The notes: generated by a model from the letters alone, not told the origin. A stretch of DNA of 64,000 bases from Flavobacteriales bacterium UBA1494 (GCA_905182175.1 CAJJAT010000008.1:124001-188000), one strand, 5' to 3'. Counted from the stretch's first letter, positions 19,109-28,606 are shown. Translations and numbers: made by a program.

Positions 19109-19811
19109 CCAACTCCCAAATCCAGCTTGGCTTCCCCATGGACTTGCCCTCAAAGCATATTCAGAAGGAAACAAAAAAGCTGCAATTGCAATCCATATGG
19201 ATGATGACACCGTCACCTATATGCCTGTTGAAATTTATTTCAGAACAGAGAGTGGTTTTCCTGAGATTGAAAAGATTGCATTGAAACTTTGTAAAGGTTC
19301 AGTTTTAGATGTTGGTGCAGGAGCGGGAGCACATAGCTTGGTTCTTCAAAAAAAGCACCAAGTAGTTGCCCTTGATATTTCGAACGATGGTGTTGAAATA
19401 ATGAAAGAACTGGGAGTAAAGCAGCCAGTTTGCGATGACTTTTTAAAATATTTATCAGATCAAAAATTTGATACACTGCTATTTTTAATGAATGGAATTG
19501 GTGTTGCAGGAGATTTGAAAGGACTCGAGAATTATTTACATCAGGCACATTTACTTACCAACAAAAGCGGTCAAATCATATTAGACTCCTCAGATTTAAG
19601 AAACGGCGAAACAGAACTCAACTTTAGTACTGAATACTTTGGAATATTTGATTACCAATTAAGTTTTGAAGACACTTTAGGTTCTAGCTATAAGTGGCTA
19701 TATGTTGACCAAGAGTTACTAGCAGAAATTGCTTTATCCTGTGGTTGGAATACCGAGATTATTTACGAGCAAGAGGATGGTAGCTATTTAGCGAGATTAG
19801 TAAAATCATGA
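19095..19811 (+). CDS. Class I SAM-dependent methyltransferase
   Basis: 238 residues from a TTG start that overlaps the DUF5615 gene by 14 bases. Motif I is SVLDVGAGAGAHSLVL (about 69-84), followed by VVALDIS with the acidic motif II residue and DTLLFLMNGIGVAG as the motif IV region. The substrate cannot be predicted; LDSSDLRNGE and YLARLVKS resemble small-molecule methyltransferases. The overlap suggests read-through from the toxin-antitoxin pair, although functional linkage is only inference. Confidence 0.82.
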   Translation: MQKTNQLPNPAWLPHGLALKAYSEGNKKAAIAIHMDDDTVTYMPVEIYFRTESGFPEIEKIALKLCKGSVLDVGAGAGAHSLVLQKKHQVVALDISNDGVEIMKELGVKQPVCDDFLKYLSDQKFDTLLFLMNGIGVAGDLKGLENYLHQAHLLTNKSGQIILDSSDLRNGETELNFSTEYFGIFDYQLSFEDTLGSSYKWLYVDQELLAEIALSCGWNTEIIYEQEDGSYLARLVKS

Positions 19812-19897
19812 ATTGACTACGGACTAATTGGCAACAAACCAATCACATGATAAGTGAAAATCGCTTTTTATACAGTTGGTCTCATCAAAACCAAACT

Positions 19898-20339
19898 ATG
19901 AAAAATATATTCACTCTTAAAGTTACTACGAGAATAGAAAAACTAAATTCTAACTCTCAAGCGCAGTGAAAAAATGAAAGTTGGTCAAGTGTCTGCGCCA
20001 TTTAAGGTATAAGGTACCTTATAAAATAGTATACGATCCTGAAAAGCTTCCTAAACCAAATGCCATAACAAAGTTAATGATCAAGCTTTTTGAAAAATAT
20101 AGTCGTTTCTGAAAGCCTTATCCAAAAAATAGCATAACTCCTCTCCCGCTTACTATCACTAACACTACAGCGTTTGTTAGCGAAAAAACTAGGTTAATAG
20201 GTTACATAGACAAAGCACAAAACTAGGCGAAGCTAATTTTGACGGTAAATCTCATGCAACGGAAAACCTCAACAACACGGAATAAAACAACATATTTTAC
20301 AAACAGTTGCAATACCATTTAAATCAGTTAGGAGTATGA
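19898..20339 (+). pseudogene. Broken DUF1569 (DinB-like) gene
   Basis: The three forward frames together spell a DUF1569 protein. It starts MKNIFTLKVTTRIEKLNSN and continues as MKVGQVSAPF, VYDPEKLPKPNAITKLMIKLF, KPYPKNSITPL, TAFVSEKTRLIGYIDKAQ, LGEANFDGKSHA and NNIFYKQLQYHLNQLGV before TGA at 20337. At least four single-base shifts and several in-frame stops separate these pieces. The C-terminal half is especially recognisable by FDGKSH and the final LxQLGV. The gene cannot make a full product. It lies downstream of the methyltransferase and converges on the TonB receptor gene. Confidence 0.85.
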
Positions 20340-20344
20340 CGATA

Positions 20345-22327
20345 CTATTTCGAAGCCTTTACGTTGTATTTTAACCCAACACTAAACCACCTTCCTGGAT
20401 TTTGAACGTTTCCTAGGTCAACAAATTCCTGATTAAAAACATTAGAAGCTTGAACGAAAACGTTCAAGCTTTTTTGTTCGGTTGATAGCTTTATATCTGA
20501 CAATAAAACCGGATCAAACTGCTGCTCTATTCCATCTGCATCTGCGTACTCCCCTCTTCTTTCCTGATAACTTGTATTCCAGTTTAAATAAAATTGTTTC
20601 GCTAATTTAATTTTTAACCCCATGTCCGCTTTGTGTCGCAAAAAATCCAAGACATAGTTTGATTCAAATCCACTACTCTTATTTCTAGAGGTCATGTAAG
20701 AGTAGCTAAATTTTACTTGTTTCAAAAAGTTTAGGCTAGAACCAATCAAAGCAGGAAAGAAATAGTAATCTACTTCAGCCCCGTCAATAGTAATGTTTGT
20801 TAAGTTGGTTGCTTGCGTTATTGCACTACCGCTTAACCTCACCCAATCAATCAGGTCCGTTCCTTCTCTCCTAAATAAAGCGACGTGACCAAAACCTGCA
20901 GTAATATTGCATTTTAAACCTAACTCATAATTCATCGACTCTTCTGTTTCTAATTGATCACTTCCGAGAGCACCTCCAAGATTGTAATATAAATCAGTAA
21001 ACGAAGGGAAACGAAAAGACTTGTTGACAGAACCATAAAGACGCCACGCCGAATCAAGTTGATACGCCATATCAATTCCCGGATAATAACCATCTCCGAA
21101 TTGCGAGTTACTGTTAAACAACACCCCCGCTGACACCGACGATTTCTCAGTCGTAACATTATGCTCCAAGTAAATACTGTGGTTGTCTCTAAAAGCACCT
21201 AAGTAATACATTGCAGTTGGTACTTCATTTACGACTTGCTTAGCAGAAGACAATGAATCACCTAGATTGTTACTAATCACTTCCTCACTTCTATAGTCGT
21301 ATCCAAGACTTGTTTTACCCCACTTACTGGTGTAATTAGCTGCAAATTCAGCCCCACAAACATTGGTTTGGTGGTAATTATGATTACTATACCAAACTAC
21401 TGTATCCCCTTTGTTATTCGCAAACCCTCCTTGTGGTAATCGTCTATAAAAACTTTCACCTTCCCTAAAAAGCTCAAAACGGTCGTTGTGCTTTCTAGCG
21501 TATGCCTGAATTTTCACTTCTAGTCGCTTGTTTTTATATTCTCCCACAACTGAAGCAAATTGAGTTCTAGTTTCCTCAAATTGATCAGGAAAACGGGCAG
21601 TGTAGAAATTTTGTGCTCCAAATGCTTTACTGTTCTGTCCCAAGTTAAATCCTAGACTAAGGTTCTCTACCTTAATTTTAGATTCCCAAAAAATAGAAGA
21701 ACTCCTGTAATCTGTATTTCTAACGAAACCTTCAGATTCTTGCTGCTGAAAGCTTACTCTATGATTCATCTTTTCTTGAACAATCGCAGCACTCACTCCT
21801 ATTTGTCTCAGCCCATATTCCCCGGCTAAAATTTCAATTGTTGCCTCTGTTGTCTTTGGGGTTTTTGTAATAATATTTATAGCCCCAGCGAATGCTCCTG
21901 GACCGTAAATCCTAGCCGCTCCGCCATTCAATATCTCAACCCTCTCAATATCTAGTAAGCTTATTGGCAAATTCATTGCGTGATGTCCAGTCTGTGGATC
22001 TGTCATTTTTATGCCGTTTATCAACACTAAAACTTGCTCAAAACTAGAACCACGTATACTCAAATCAGCCTGAACTCCTTGCTGACCTCTTTGTCTAACA
22101 TCAACCCCTGCAACAAACTCTAGAACCTCGTTAAGATTTGTAGCAGAAGAGTTTTTAATGTCTTCTTCCGTAAGTAAAATAACATTTCTTGCTGCTTTAG
22201 AAAATTCAACGGGAGCTCTTCGACTAGAAACTTCTACCTCCTCAATTTCTACAGTTGTTTGGGCAACAACGTTCAAATTCGTTGCAATAAATAAAAGAGA
22301 AAAAACGCTTGAAAAAAATCTATTCAT
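20345..22327 (-). CDS. TonB-dependent outer-membrane receptor, BtuB/FepA type
   Basis: 660 residues from ATG 22327, which gives a clear signal peptide (MNRFFSSVFSLLFIA to about 22); the upstream in-frame ATG at 22357 adds ten residues. A plug domain (about 35-160) holds IRGSSFEQVLVLINGIKM and the GAARIYGPGAFAGAINIITK stretch, and the remainder is a 22-strand-type barrel. There is no SusC-type carboxypeptidase-like N-domain and no SusD partner, pointing to uptake of a siderophore or cobalamin-like ligand; the ligand is not identifiable. A perfect hairpin sits inside the 3' part of the gene. Confidence 0.92.
   Translation of the reverse strand: MNRFFSSVFSLLFIATNLNVVAQTTVEIEEVEVSSRRAPVEFSKAARNVILLTEEDIKNSSATNLNEVLEFVAGVDVRQRGQQGVQADLSIRGSSFEQVLVLINGIKMTDPQTGHHAMNLPISLLDIERVEILNGGAARIYGPGAFAGAINIITKTPKTTEATIEILAGEYGLRQIGVSAAIVQEKMNHRVSFQQQESEGFVRNTDYRSSSIFWESKIKVENLSLGFNLGQNSKAFGAQNFYTARFPDQFEETRTQFASVVGEYKNKRLEVKIQAYARKHNDRFELFREGESFYRRLPQGGFANNKGDTVVWYSNHNYHQTNVCGAEFAANYTSKWGKTSLGYDYRSEEVISNNLGDSLSSAKQVVNEVPTAMYYLGAFRDNHSIYLEHNVTTEKSSVSAGVLFNSNSQFGDGYYPGIDMAYQLDSAWRLYGSVNKSFRFPSFTDLYYNLGGALGSDQLETEESMNYELGLKCNITAGFGHVALFRREGTDLIDWVRLSGSAITQATNLTNITIDGAEVDYYFFPALIGSSLNFLKQVKFSYSYMTSRNKSSGFESNYVLDFLRHKADMGLKIKLAKQFYLNWNTSYQERRGEYADADGIEQQFDPVLLSDIKLSTEQKSLNVFVQASNVFNQEFVDLGNVQNPGRWFSVGLKYNVKASK
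20446..20476 (+). terminator. Perfect hairpin with T-run inside the TonB receptor gene
   Basis: AAGCTTGAACG, loop AAAA, CGTTCAAGCTT: an 11-base perfect stem followed on the plus strand by TTTT and then G. It lies within the coding sequence of the converging receptor gene, 107 bases past the DUF1569 pseudogene. On the plus strand it looks like an intrinsic terminator. Confidence 0.55.
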
Positions 22328-22464
22328 AATACAATTTAAGGCGGCAATGTTAGACAAATTAATCTAGCACATTTACCTCAATTGACCAGTTACGCCAACA
22401 AACAAGCTATTGTACCGTAAAGACTGTGAAACTTAATTACTTTTGCATTTTTATTTTATCGCAC

Positions 22465-22998
22465 ATGACTAGTAATTCGAAAGCAGTTCAATCAATCATA
22501 CAAGACTTTCAGTCTCCTGAACCAGAAATGGTTTTAAAAGCAATTAAAACCAATAGAAAAGAGGGCAATCAGGACAGCTTTAAAGCTCTACTGAGTTTAC
22601 TAAAAGACACTGACGAACCTTTGGTCGAAGCTTCAATTATTGAATTCTTGTATGACCTAAAGGATGAAGGAAGCGTTCCTGTCTTAATTGAAGCAATTCA
22701 AGATGACGAATTTGCATTTTACCATAATTTTTTAGTGGCGGGCTTCTGGCAATCGGCAATTGATGGGTCAGATTATTTGGAAGACTTTGTAACCGTTGCG
22801 ATTAACGGCGAATACATGACAAGTTTGGAGGCTTTAACCGTGGTAGAAAACTTTGATAGGGCTTACAACCAAGATTTGTTATTGGATTTAGAAGCAGATT
22901 TAAACGAGGCACAGGAAAAAGAAGAAAATGATGACAAGAAAGCATTACTTGTTAGTTTAAGTGATGTAATTAGAAATTTACCGATCGAAGGAGAATAA
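22465..22998 (+). CDS. HEAT-repeat-like protein
   Basis: 177 residues from ATG 22465; the reading from 22426 would start inside the promoter region. Short helical pairs of HEAT type are visible, for example EPEMVLKAIKTNRKEGNQDS, FKALLSLLKDTDEPLVEAS and SVPVLIEAIQDDE. It is acidic and cytoplasmic, with no catalytic motif. A -7 box TACTTTTG lies at 22438-22445, though no good -33 box is spaced to it. The stop codon overlaps the start of the DUF493 gene by one base (TAATG), so they are cotranscribed. Confidence 0.8.
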   Translation: MTSNSKAVQSIIQDFQSPEPEMVLKAIKTNRKEGNQDSFKALLSLLKDTDEPLVEASIIEFLYDLKDEGSVPVLIEAIQDDEFAFYHNFLVAGFWQSAIDGSDYLEDFVTVAINGEYMTSLEALTVVENFDRAYNQDLLLDLEADLNEAQEKEENDDKKALLVSLSDVIRNLPIEGE

Positions 22999-23270
22999 TG
23001 GCGAATCAAGATTATAGCGATCTAAAAGAAAAACTAGAAGCTAATACAGAATGGCCGAGGGTTTACCTTTTTAAATTCATTGTACCCTCTGATAATAAAA
23101 AATTGGCATTAGTTGAGGCTCTTTTTGGTGCAGAGGCAGAGGTCAGTTTGAAGCAAAGCAGCAAAGGCAACTATGTTAGTGTTAGCGCTAAAGAATTGAT
23201 GTTAAATTCTGACGGCATTATTAACCGGTATAAAAGAGCATCGAAAATAGAAGGCTTGATGGCACTTTAA
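22998..23270 (+). CDS. DUF493 family protein
   Basis: 90 residues, normal length for the YbeD-like DUF493 family, a small ferredoxin-like fold of possible allosteric function. The pattern WPRVYLFKFIVP and QSSKGNYVSVSAKELM is typical. Its start overlaps the HEAT gene stop and its 3' end overlaps the converging DUF3108 gene by four bases. Confidence 0.88.
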   Translation: MANQDYSDLKEKLEANTEWPRVYLFKFIVPSDNKKLALVEALFGAEAEVSLKQSSKGNYVSVSAKELMLNSDGIINRYKRASKIEGLMAL

Positions 23271-24082
23271 TCCTCTTCAATTCTAGAAGTCAAAGGAAAT
23301 CGTAACCCACTCATTTTATTAACCCTCGCCTTTATTGAACCTACAAGAATAGGAGTTTCGATAAGCATTGGAACTCGGTTTTGATCATCAGTTACGTAAA
23401 CTGTCATTCCATTACCAGCATTAAAAATGGTTCCCTCAATTAGAAGAGGGGAAAATTTGATGCAACGAAACTCTCCTAGATTTTTTATTTTTAAATTTTC
23501 TATCCCTAAATATTCAATGTAACTATCATGAGATTCATTGTCTAGAAAAATCTGAATAGGTATTTTATCCCCTTCATTTAGATTCGAGTAATCTAAATTT
23601 CTTGCTACGTAAATCATACTCATTACATCATAGCTGCATTCATTTAGCACAACAGTATCTTTAACAAACGGCTCTTCTTCGCCCATTTGTCTTAACGTGT
23701 ACGCTTGCAGTTTACTGTAGTTGAAAATATAATCTTCTCTAATGTGTGTTCCTCCTTCGTTTACCTTACGCTTAAAGCGAATGGGTTTCATATCGTCTAC
23801 ATTCATAAATGTTTCATAGTGATCTCTCACTTTATAAATCCAATCGTATTTTTTAAAAGTACTCCCTTCGCTATTAAAATGATAATAAGGCTTATTTTGA
23901 AAGTTAGCAGAGTCAACTTTAAAAAACACATCCCCTGCGCCAACCCAAACACCAGCCAAATGATAGTAAATGGTGTAATCTACTCTTTCGCCAAAGGCGA
24001 AACTTGTATTTTCTACTTTGCAGCTTTGAGAAAAAAGGACTTGGCTCGTAACCAAGGACAGACATAGAAAGTACAATTTCAT
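23267..24082 (-). CDS. DUF3108 domain-containing exported protein
   Basis: 271 residues from ATG 24082, which gives a signal peptide MKLYFLCLSLVTSQVLFS; the longer reading from 24121 hides it. The family marks are FAFGERVDYTIYYHLAGVWVGAG, YHFNSEGSTF, VRDHYETFMNVDDMKP and KPIRFKRKVNEGG. DUF3108 proteins are beta-rich periplasmic proteins of unknown role. The gene is convergent with DUF493 and divergent from the S4 gene. Confidence 0.9.
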   Translation of the reverse strand: MKLYFLCLSLVTSQVLFSQSCKVENTSFAFGERVDYTIYYHLAGVWVGAGDVFFKVDSANFQNKPYYHFNSEGSTFKKYDWIYKVRDHYETFMNVDDMKPIRFKRKVNEGGTHIREDYIFNYSKLQAYTLRQMGEEEPFVKDTVVLNECSYDVMSMIYVARNLDYSNLNEGDKIPIQIFLDNESHDSYIEYLGIENLKIKNLGEFRCIKFSPLLIEGTIFNAGNGMTVYVTDDQNRVPMLIETPILVGSIKARVNKMSGLRFPLTSRIEED

Positions 24083-24152
24083 AAATTCGAAATTAAGTAA
24101 ACAATGATCAAAATAACACAAATCAAACCAACGCTTTCCCTAATTTTGTGGT

Positions 24153-24356
24153 ATGAATTTTGAACTTACCGAAGAGTACATAGAACTTATTAAACTATTG
24201 AAACTAACAGGCATCGCTGAAACAGGTGGGATGGCGAAGGCTCTTGTCGAAAATGAAGAAGTTTTATGGAACGGACAAATTGATACTAGAAAGCGTCTCA
24301 AGGTAAGAAGAGGAGATGTGATTGAAGTTCTAGACCAAAAAATTACAATATCATGA
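24153..24356 (+). CDS. S4-domain RNA-binding protein, YbcJ type
   Basis: 67 residues, just one S4 fold: LIKLLKLTGIAETGGMAKAL, WNGQIDTRKRLKVRRGDVIEV. Such small S4 proteins bind structured RNA and are linked to ribosome assembly by analogy. The box TAATTTTG at 24141-24148 ends only four bases before the ATG, so the transcript may be nearly leaderless. The stop overlaps the next start (ATGA). Confidence 0.9.
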   Translation: MNFELTEEYIELIKLLKLTGIAETGGMAKALVENEEVLWNGQIDTRKRLKVRRGDVIEVLDQKITIS

Positions 24357-25042
24357 AGAAAATTTACAGCTTATTAATTGCCTCGATATTATTTTTAGGA
24401 GCGAAGGCTCAATTTAATCAACAAATAGATATAGAAGTTCAAGCGGTTATATCCCCAAGCTCCAGTCAAACTTATAATACCGTTGATACTTTTGACATTA
24501 TTATACGAATCAAAAATAACGGTCCAAGCACCTTAATACCAGGTGATGAATTTAAAGTAAGCTATACCATTGGAGACGGCACCGCAAACACTGTAACAGT
24601 CGATACCCTATTGTTAGTTGGAGACAGCAGATCCATGCAGGTTGGCGAAGGCAGAACTTATACCCTAGCAAAAGACTTTATTATTAACGGAAATAATATT
24701 TATTCCGCTTGCGCAGATGTAAGCGGTACAACTCAATTTCCTACAAACACCAATAAGTTTCCCGGAGAATGCGAACGATTTGTAGTCGACTTAAATGAAA
24801 ATTTAATCCAAATAAATAAGGCTTATTTCTCTCAAAATAAAGTTATTGTCAACCTAAATGACCAGAACATTCATGTGCTAAATATTTATGACATTACAGG
24901 TAAATTAATTGTTTCTCGAAGCAATATTAGCGCTAAAGAAGTTTCAATTCCTTTCGAAAAAAAGGCAAAAGGATTTTATTTTGTCACAGTCGCACATCAA
25001 AACGGAAGTCAATCAACAGCTAAGTTTGTAGTTAATCAGTAA
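24353..25042 (+). CDS. T9SS-sorted secreted protein with CARDB-like domain
   Basis: 229 residues. A signal peptide (MKKIYSLLIASILFLGAKAQ) is followed by a beta-sandwich domain with FDIIIRIKNNGPSTLIPGDEF, as in CARDB-type folds, and a type A type IX sorting domain at the end: IYDITGKLIVSRSNIS, VSIPFEKKAKGFYFVTV and the terminal TAKFVVNQ. It should cross the outer membrane through the type IX system and be surface-attached or released. It overlaps the S4 gene by four bases and the converging aminopeptidase gene by 11 bases. Confidence 0.9.
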   Translation: MKKIYSLLIASILFLGAKAQFNQQIDIEVQAVISPSSSQTYNTVDTFDIIIRIKNNGPSTLIPGDEFKVSYTIGDGTANTVTVDTLLLVGDSRSMQVGEGRTYTLAKDFIINGNNIYSACADVSGTTQFPTNTNKFPGECERFVVDLNENLIQINKAYFSQNKVIVNLNDQNIHVLNIYDITGKLIVSRSNISAKEVSIPFEKKAKGFYFVTVAHQNGSQSTAKFVVNQ

Positions 25043-27452
25043 TGTATTTTTCAGTAATTTTTTTTTCCTTTTCCGATAATTCCTTCTTTCCAAAATAGTT
25101 TTTTACAACAGTTTTGTATGATTCTAACTTTGAAAAATAGTCAAATGAACTATGGGCAGCGTTTCTCAATCGGCTGTTGAAATGGAATCGAGCTTCAAAA
25201 AAATTATCTAAAGCAGCCTCATTAACGTACTGTAAATTTTGGAGCGCTTTCATCGCTTTCGCACGGGTTAAAAATTCAAATGAGGGAGAAGTAAAGTCTA
25301 CAATCTTATCAACGTAAGTTTTGTCCTTATAAACTATCGCAGCTATTTTAGCCCTCGTTATTTCAATGTTGAAAGACCTGTTCCCAATCATTCCTTCGGT
25401 CAATTTCAAATATTTATCCGCCTCTTGAATGTTAGTTACGCAAAGGACTTCAAGCGCAGTTTCTACTATTTCATAGGAGTCGTCTGATAAACATTGTATT
25501 GCAGCAGCTTCGATTGTTGGTGTCATTTCTGAAATGTTATATAGTCCAGTCTTCCGGACCTCAACAGACTCATCATTCAATGCCTTCAGCAGAATTTCTT
25601 CCTTTGCCTTAGACTTATCTTCAGTAAGTTCTCGAACAATTAATGATTTTATTCCATGAAATGATTCTACCTCAAATTGCTTCAGAAAAAGCGCTTCTTT
25701 ATCTTTAAATTTAAGTTCCCCGAGAGCTTCCAATGCATCAAATCTATCTATCATATTCTGAGCATTCACCGCTTGAGCTTTCAAATCACTCTTTGATTTT
25801 TCAAAAGTCACTTGTTTCATAACTTCACTGTTGGGATCAAATAGCACGTAACTAACTTTCTTTCCATTCAGTGGCACTGCTACTATTACTGTATCTGTCT
25901 CTATCATTTTTCGAACAGATTGCCTTGTGCCATCTTCAAAATTCACTTCAAAAACAATTGGCATTTTAAAAGTTGAACTTAGTTCGTTTTCCTCCTGTAT
26001 CTGAATTACTTCAAATATCCCTTCTCCTTTTTTAGACTTATATTTTACTTGGTAGTGAGGCTCATCACCCTTATAAACCCATTGTTCCCAAAACCAGCCT
26101 AAGCTTAAACCTAACTTTTCATGAAAAGCAGTTAATAAATCATCAGAATCTACATTTTGATATGAGTGCTGTTCCAAGTAATATTGAATAGCAGCATTAA
26201 ACTCTTCACGTCCAACAACGTATTTTAACATTTGAAGTACATGTGCCCCTTTTGGATAATGTCGAACTGTCCCTCCTTCGCTATGACCAACCGGTATGAA
26301 ATTTTTCTTCGACTCTTCTATCGCTTGGTTGTTATAATCTCGTCGAACCCAATTAAAATGATCCTTACCGAAAGCTTCGCCCTGATACATTAAATCGTAA
26401 TGCGTTGCAAAACTTTCTTGCAACCAATGGTGCGCTGCTGAACGGGCCGTAACCATGTCGCCAAACCATTGGTGAGCCAACTCATGGGCATTTACCCGAA
26501 CATAATCTCTATCTAAATAAGCACTGCTGTCAACCAAATAGAAATCGCCAAAAATGGTTGCAGTTGTATTTTCCATTGCTCCGTACATAAAATCTTGAAC
26601 GGGTATCTGCGAATACGATTTCCAAGGATATGGTACTCCTATTTCGTTTTCAAAAAGCTCAAACATCTCCTTCGAGTAGCGGTACGTAGGTTCAATTTGA
26701 TCGGCCTGACCAGGATAGTAGTAAAAGTTTAAAGGCACTCCGGAAATAGATGTATCTCTCAGAATTCCATAATCGCCAATACCTAACATAATTAAATAAG
26801 GTGCATGAGGGTTTGAAATTTTATAGTGCCACTTAGTCATTCCCCGTGGCAACTTTTGCGATGCATTACTTTTACTGAGTAATTCTCCATTTGAAAGCAC
26901 CTTATATGTTGAGTCGAAATAAACGATCATTTCACTTACTAACTGATCGTTTCGCTCATCGTACATCGGAATCCAATGCCTGTTATCAATTCCTTGCCCT
27001 TGCGTCCAAATTTGCTTTCGACTTCTTTGCGTTTTATCATTCCAACCTATAAAGTACAACCCCTTTTTCGGGTTGGCTTCATACTTAATTTCAATTGTAT
27101 GTTCCTCATTCCAGTTTAAAGTTTTGCCAAATTTTAGAGTAATACCATTGTCGTACTTCGTAAACGCAACGGTATCTCCATCAAGTTTCACTTCAAAAAA
27201 GCGCATATTTATTGCATCTAAGAAAAGCGTATCTATTTGTTTTCTAAGAACTGTAAAACGTTCGGTTGCCGTTCCTCGAACTAACTTTTTCTTCGGCTCA
27301 AACTCTACCTCTAATTTTAACTGCGAAAAATCAACAAATCGCTCTCTCGGCACTAACTCTTTATCAGCATAATATATTCTTGTTTTCTCCTGTGCACTTA
27401 AGAACAGAAAATTTGCACCTAATAAAATTAATACAATACTATACTTCATCAT
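25032..27452 (-). CDS. M1-family zinc aminopeptidase with C-terminal HEAT-like repeats
   Basis: 806 residues. A signal peptide (to about residue 20) places it in the periplasm or outside. The exopeptidase motif GAMEN (291-295) and zinc motif HELAH (323-327) with the third ligand Glu346 are intact. After about residue 540 come helical repeats (FDALEALGELKFKDKEAL, SVEVRKTGLYNISEM). It removes N-terminal residues from peptides. The start overlaps the lysA stop region by four bases, so it lies in the aspartate kinase-lysA transcript. Confidence 0.94.
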   Translation of the reverse strand: MMKYSIVLILLGANFLFLSAQEKTRIYYADKELVPRERFVDFSQLKLEVEFEPKKKLVRGTATERFTVLRKQIDTLFLDAINMRFFEVKLDGDTVAFTKYDNGITLKFGKTLNWNEEHTIEIKYEANPKKGLYFIGWNDKTQRSRKQIWTQGQGIDNRHWIPMYDERNDQLVSEMIVYFDSTYKVLSNGELLSKSNASQKLPRGMTKWHYKISNPHAPYLIMLGIGDYGILRDTSISGVPLNFYYYPGQADQIEPTYRYSKEMFELFENEIGVPYPWKSYSQIPVQDFMYGAMENTTATIFGDFYLVDSSAYLDRDYVRVNAHELAHQWFGDMVTARSAAHHWLQESFATHYDLMYQGEAFGKDHFNWVRRDYNNQAIEESKKNFIPVGHSEGGTVRHYPKGAHVLQMLKYVVGREEFNAAIQYYLEQHSYQNVDSDDLLTAFHEKLGLSLGWFWEQWVYKGDEPHYQVKYKSKKGEGIFEVIQIQEENELSSTFKMPIVFEVNFEDGTRQSVRKMIETDTVIVAVPLNGKKVSYVLFDPNSEVMKQVTFEKSKSDLKAQAVNAQNMIDRFDALEALGELKFKDKEALFLKQFEVESFHGIKSLIVRELTEDKSKAKEEILLKALNDESVEVRKTGLYNISEMTPTIEAAAIQCLSDDSYEIVETALEVLCVTNIQEADKYLKLTEGMIGNRSFNIEITRAKIAAIVYKDKTYVDKIVDFTSPSFEFLTRAKAMKALQNLQYVNEAALDNFFEARFHFNSRLRNAAHSSFDYFSKLESYKTVVKNYFGKKELSEKEKKITEKYITD

Positions 27453-28606
27453 TTATAAATACTTTTTGCTTTGTCTCTTAAATTATAAGAGGAACTCATT
27501 ACTTCACCGTATGCACCTGCTGATCGAATTGCCATTAGATCTCCTCGTTTTGTTTCGGGTAAATCAATTGCTTTTCCAAAACAGTCGGAAGATTCACAAA
27601 TAGGCCCAACGACATCGTATTTCTTATTATTTGGCTGACCAAGTTGACTGATATTTTCAACTTTATGATAGGATTGATACAAAGCTGGTCGAATTAGCTC
27701 CGTCATTCCAGCATCCAAGATAGCAAAGTTGGTCTTAATTCCCTCTTTAATATATAACACTCTTGATATTAAACTCCCACATTGAGCAACCACAGATCGG
27801 CCCAATTCAAAGTGCACTTCTTGATTTGGCTCGAGCTCTAAAAAGTCGTCAAACACCTTAAAAAATGCCCCAAAATCCGGAATAGTCTCTTCATCTGGAG
27901 ATTCATAATTAACACCTAACCCACCTCCAACGTTAATGTGATCCAAAATAATTCCACGCTCTCTAAATTGTTGTTGAAAATCATTTACTCGATTGCATAA
28001 GCTCTTAAAAACGGTTAAATCATTTATTTGAGATCCAATGTGAAAATGAATACCCTTGAGTTTAATGTGCTGTAATGTTTTAAACAATTCAAAAAACTCG
28101 GGCAACTCCCAAGTATTTATTCCAAACTTATTTTCTTCCAATCCTGTGGTAATGTAGTGATGAGTTTTAGCATTTACATTTGGATTCAACCGAATTGCTA
28201 TTCCTACAATCTTGCCTTTTTTTGTGGCTAATTCATCAATAATTTTTAATTCAGCTAATGACTCTACGTTAAATGTAAAAATATCTTGATCCAGTCCGTA
28301 ATTAATTTCTTCATCTGTTTTACCGACTCCCGCAAATGCAATTTTACTTGAACTAAAGCCTAATTCAATTGCTCTTTTAATCTCGTTTCCACTAACACAG
28401 TCTATTCCGAAACCTTGAGCTTTTATTTGCTCTAAAATTGGCTTGTTGGCATTTGCTTTTATAGCATAATGCACAACAAAGGGTTTATTCTTAACAGCAG
28501 CATTAATTGAGAGCAAGGTCTTATTCAAGACCTCCAAGTCATAATAGTAGAATGGAGTTGCGTGAACACTTAATTGTTCGATTTTATCCTTTGTAAAATA
28601 TCCCAT
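27449..28606 (-). CDS. lysA: Diaminopimelate decarboxylase
   Basis: 385 residues from ATG 28606 (MGYFTKDKIEQL), one base after the aspartate kinase stop; an ATG at 28621 would overlap that gene by 14 bases. PLP Lys50 lies in HYAIKANANKP, and HIGSQI, NVGGGLGV, ELGRSVVAQCG, and ICESSDCFGK are the expected motifs. It converts meso-diaminopimelate to lysine. Adjacent placement with aspartate kinase makes a lysine-branch operon. Confidence 0.96.
   Translation of the reverse strand: MGYFTKDKIEQLSVHATPFYYYDLEVLNKTLLSINAAVKNKPFVVHYAIKANANKPILEQIKAQGFGIDCVSGNEIKRAIELGFSSSKIAFAGVGKTDEEINYGLDQDIFTFNVESLAELKIIDELATKKGKIVGIAIRLNPNVNAKTHHYITTGLEENKFGINTWELPEFFELFKTLQHIKLKGIHFHIGSQINDLTVFKSLCNRVNDFQQQFRERGIILDHINVGGGLGVNYESPDEETIPDFGAFFKVFDDFLELEPNQEVHFELGRSVVAQCGSLISRVLYIKEGIKTNFAILDAGMTELIRPALYQSYHKVENISQLGQPNNKKYDVVGPICESSDCFGKAIDLPETKRGDLMAIRSAGAYGEVMSSSYNLRDKAKSIYK

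Noticed and set aside
22410-22445. Full promoter for the HEAT gene
   Set aside because: The -7 box TACTTTTG is good but the nearest TTG is 25 bases away, too far, so only the -7 box was mentioned in the gene entry.
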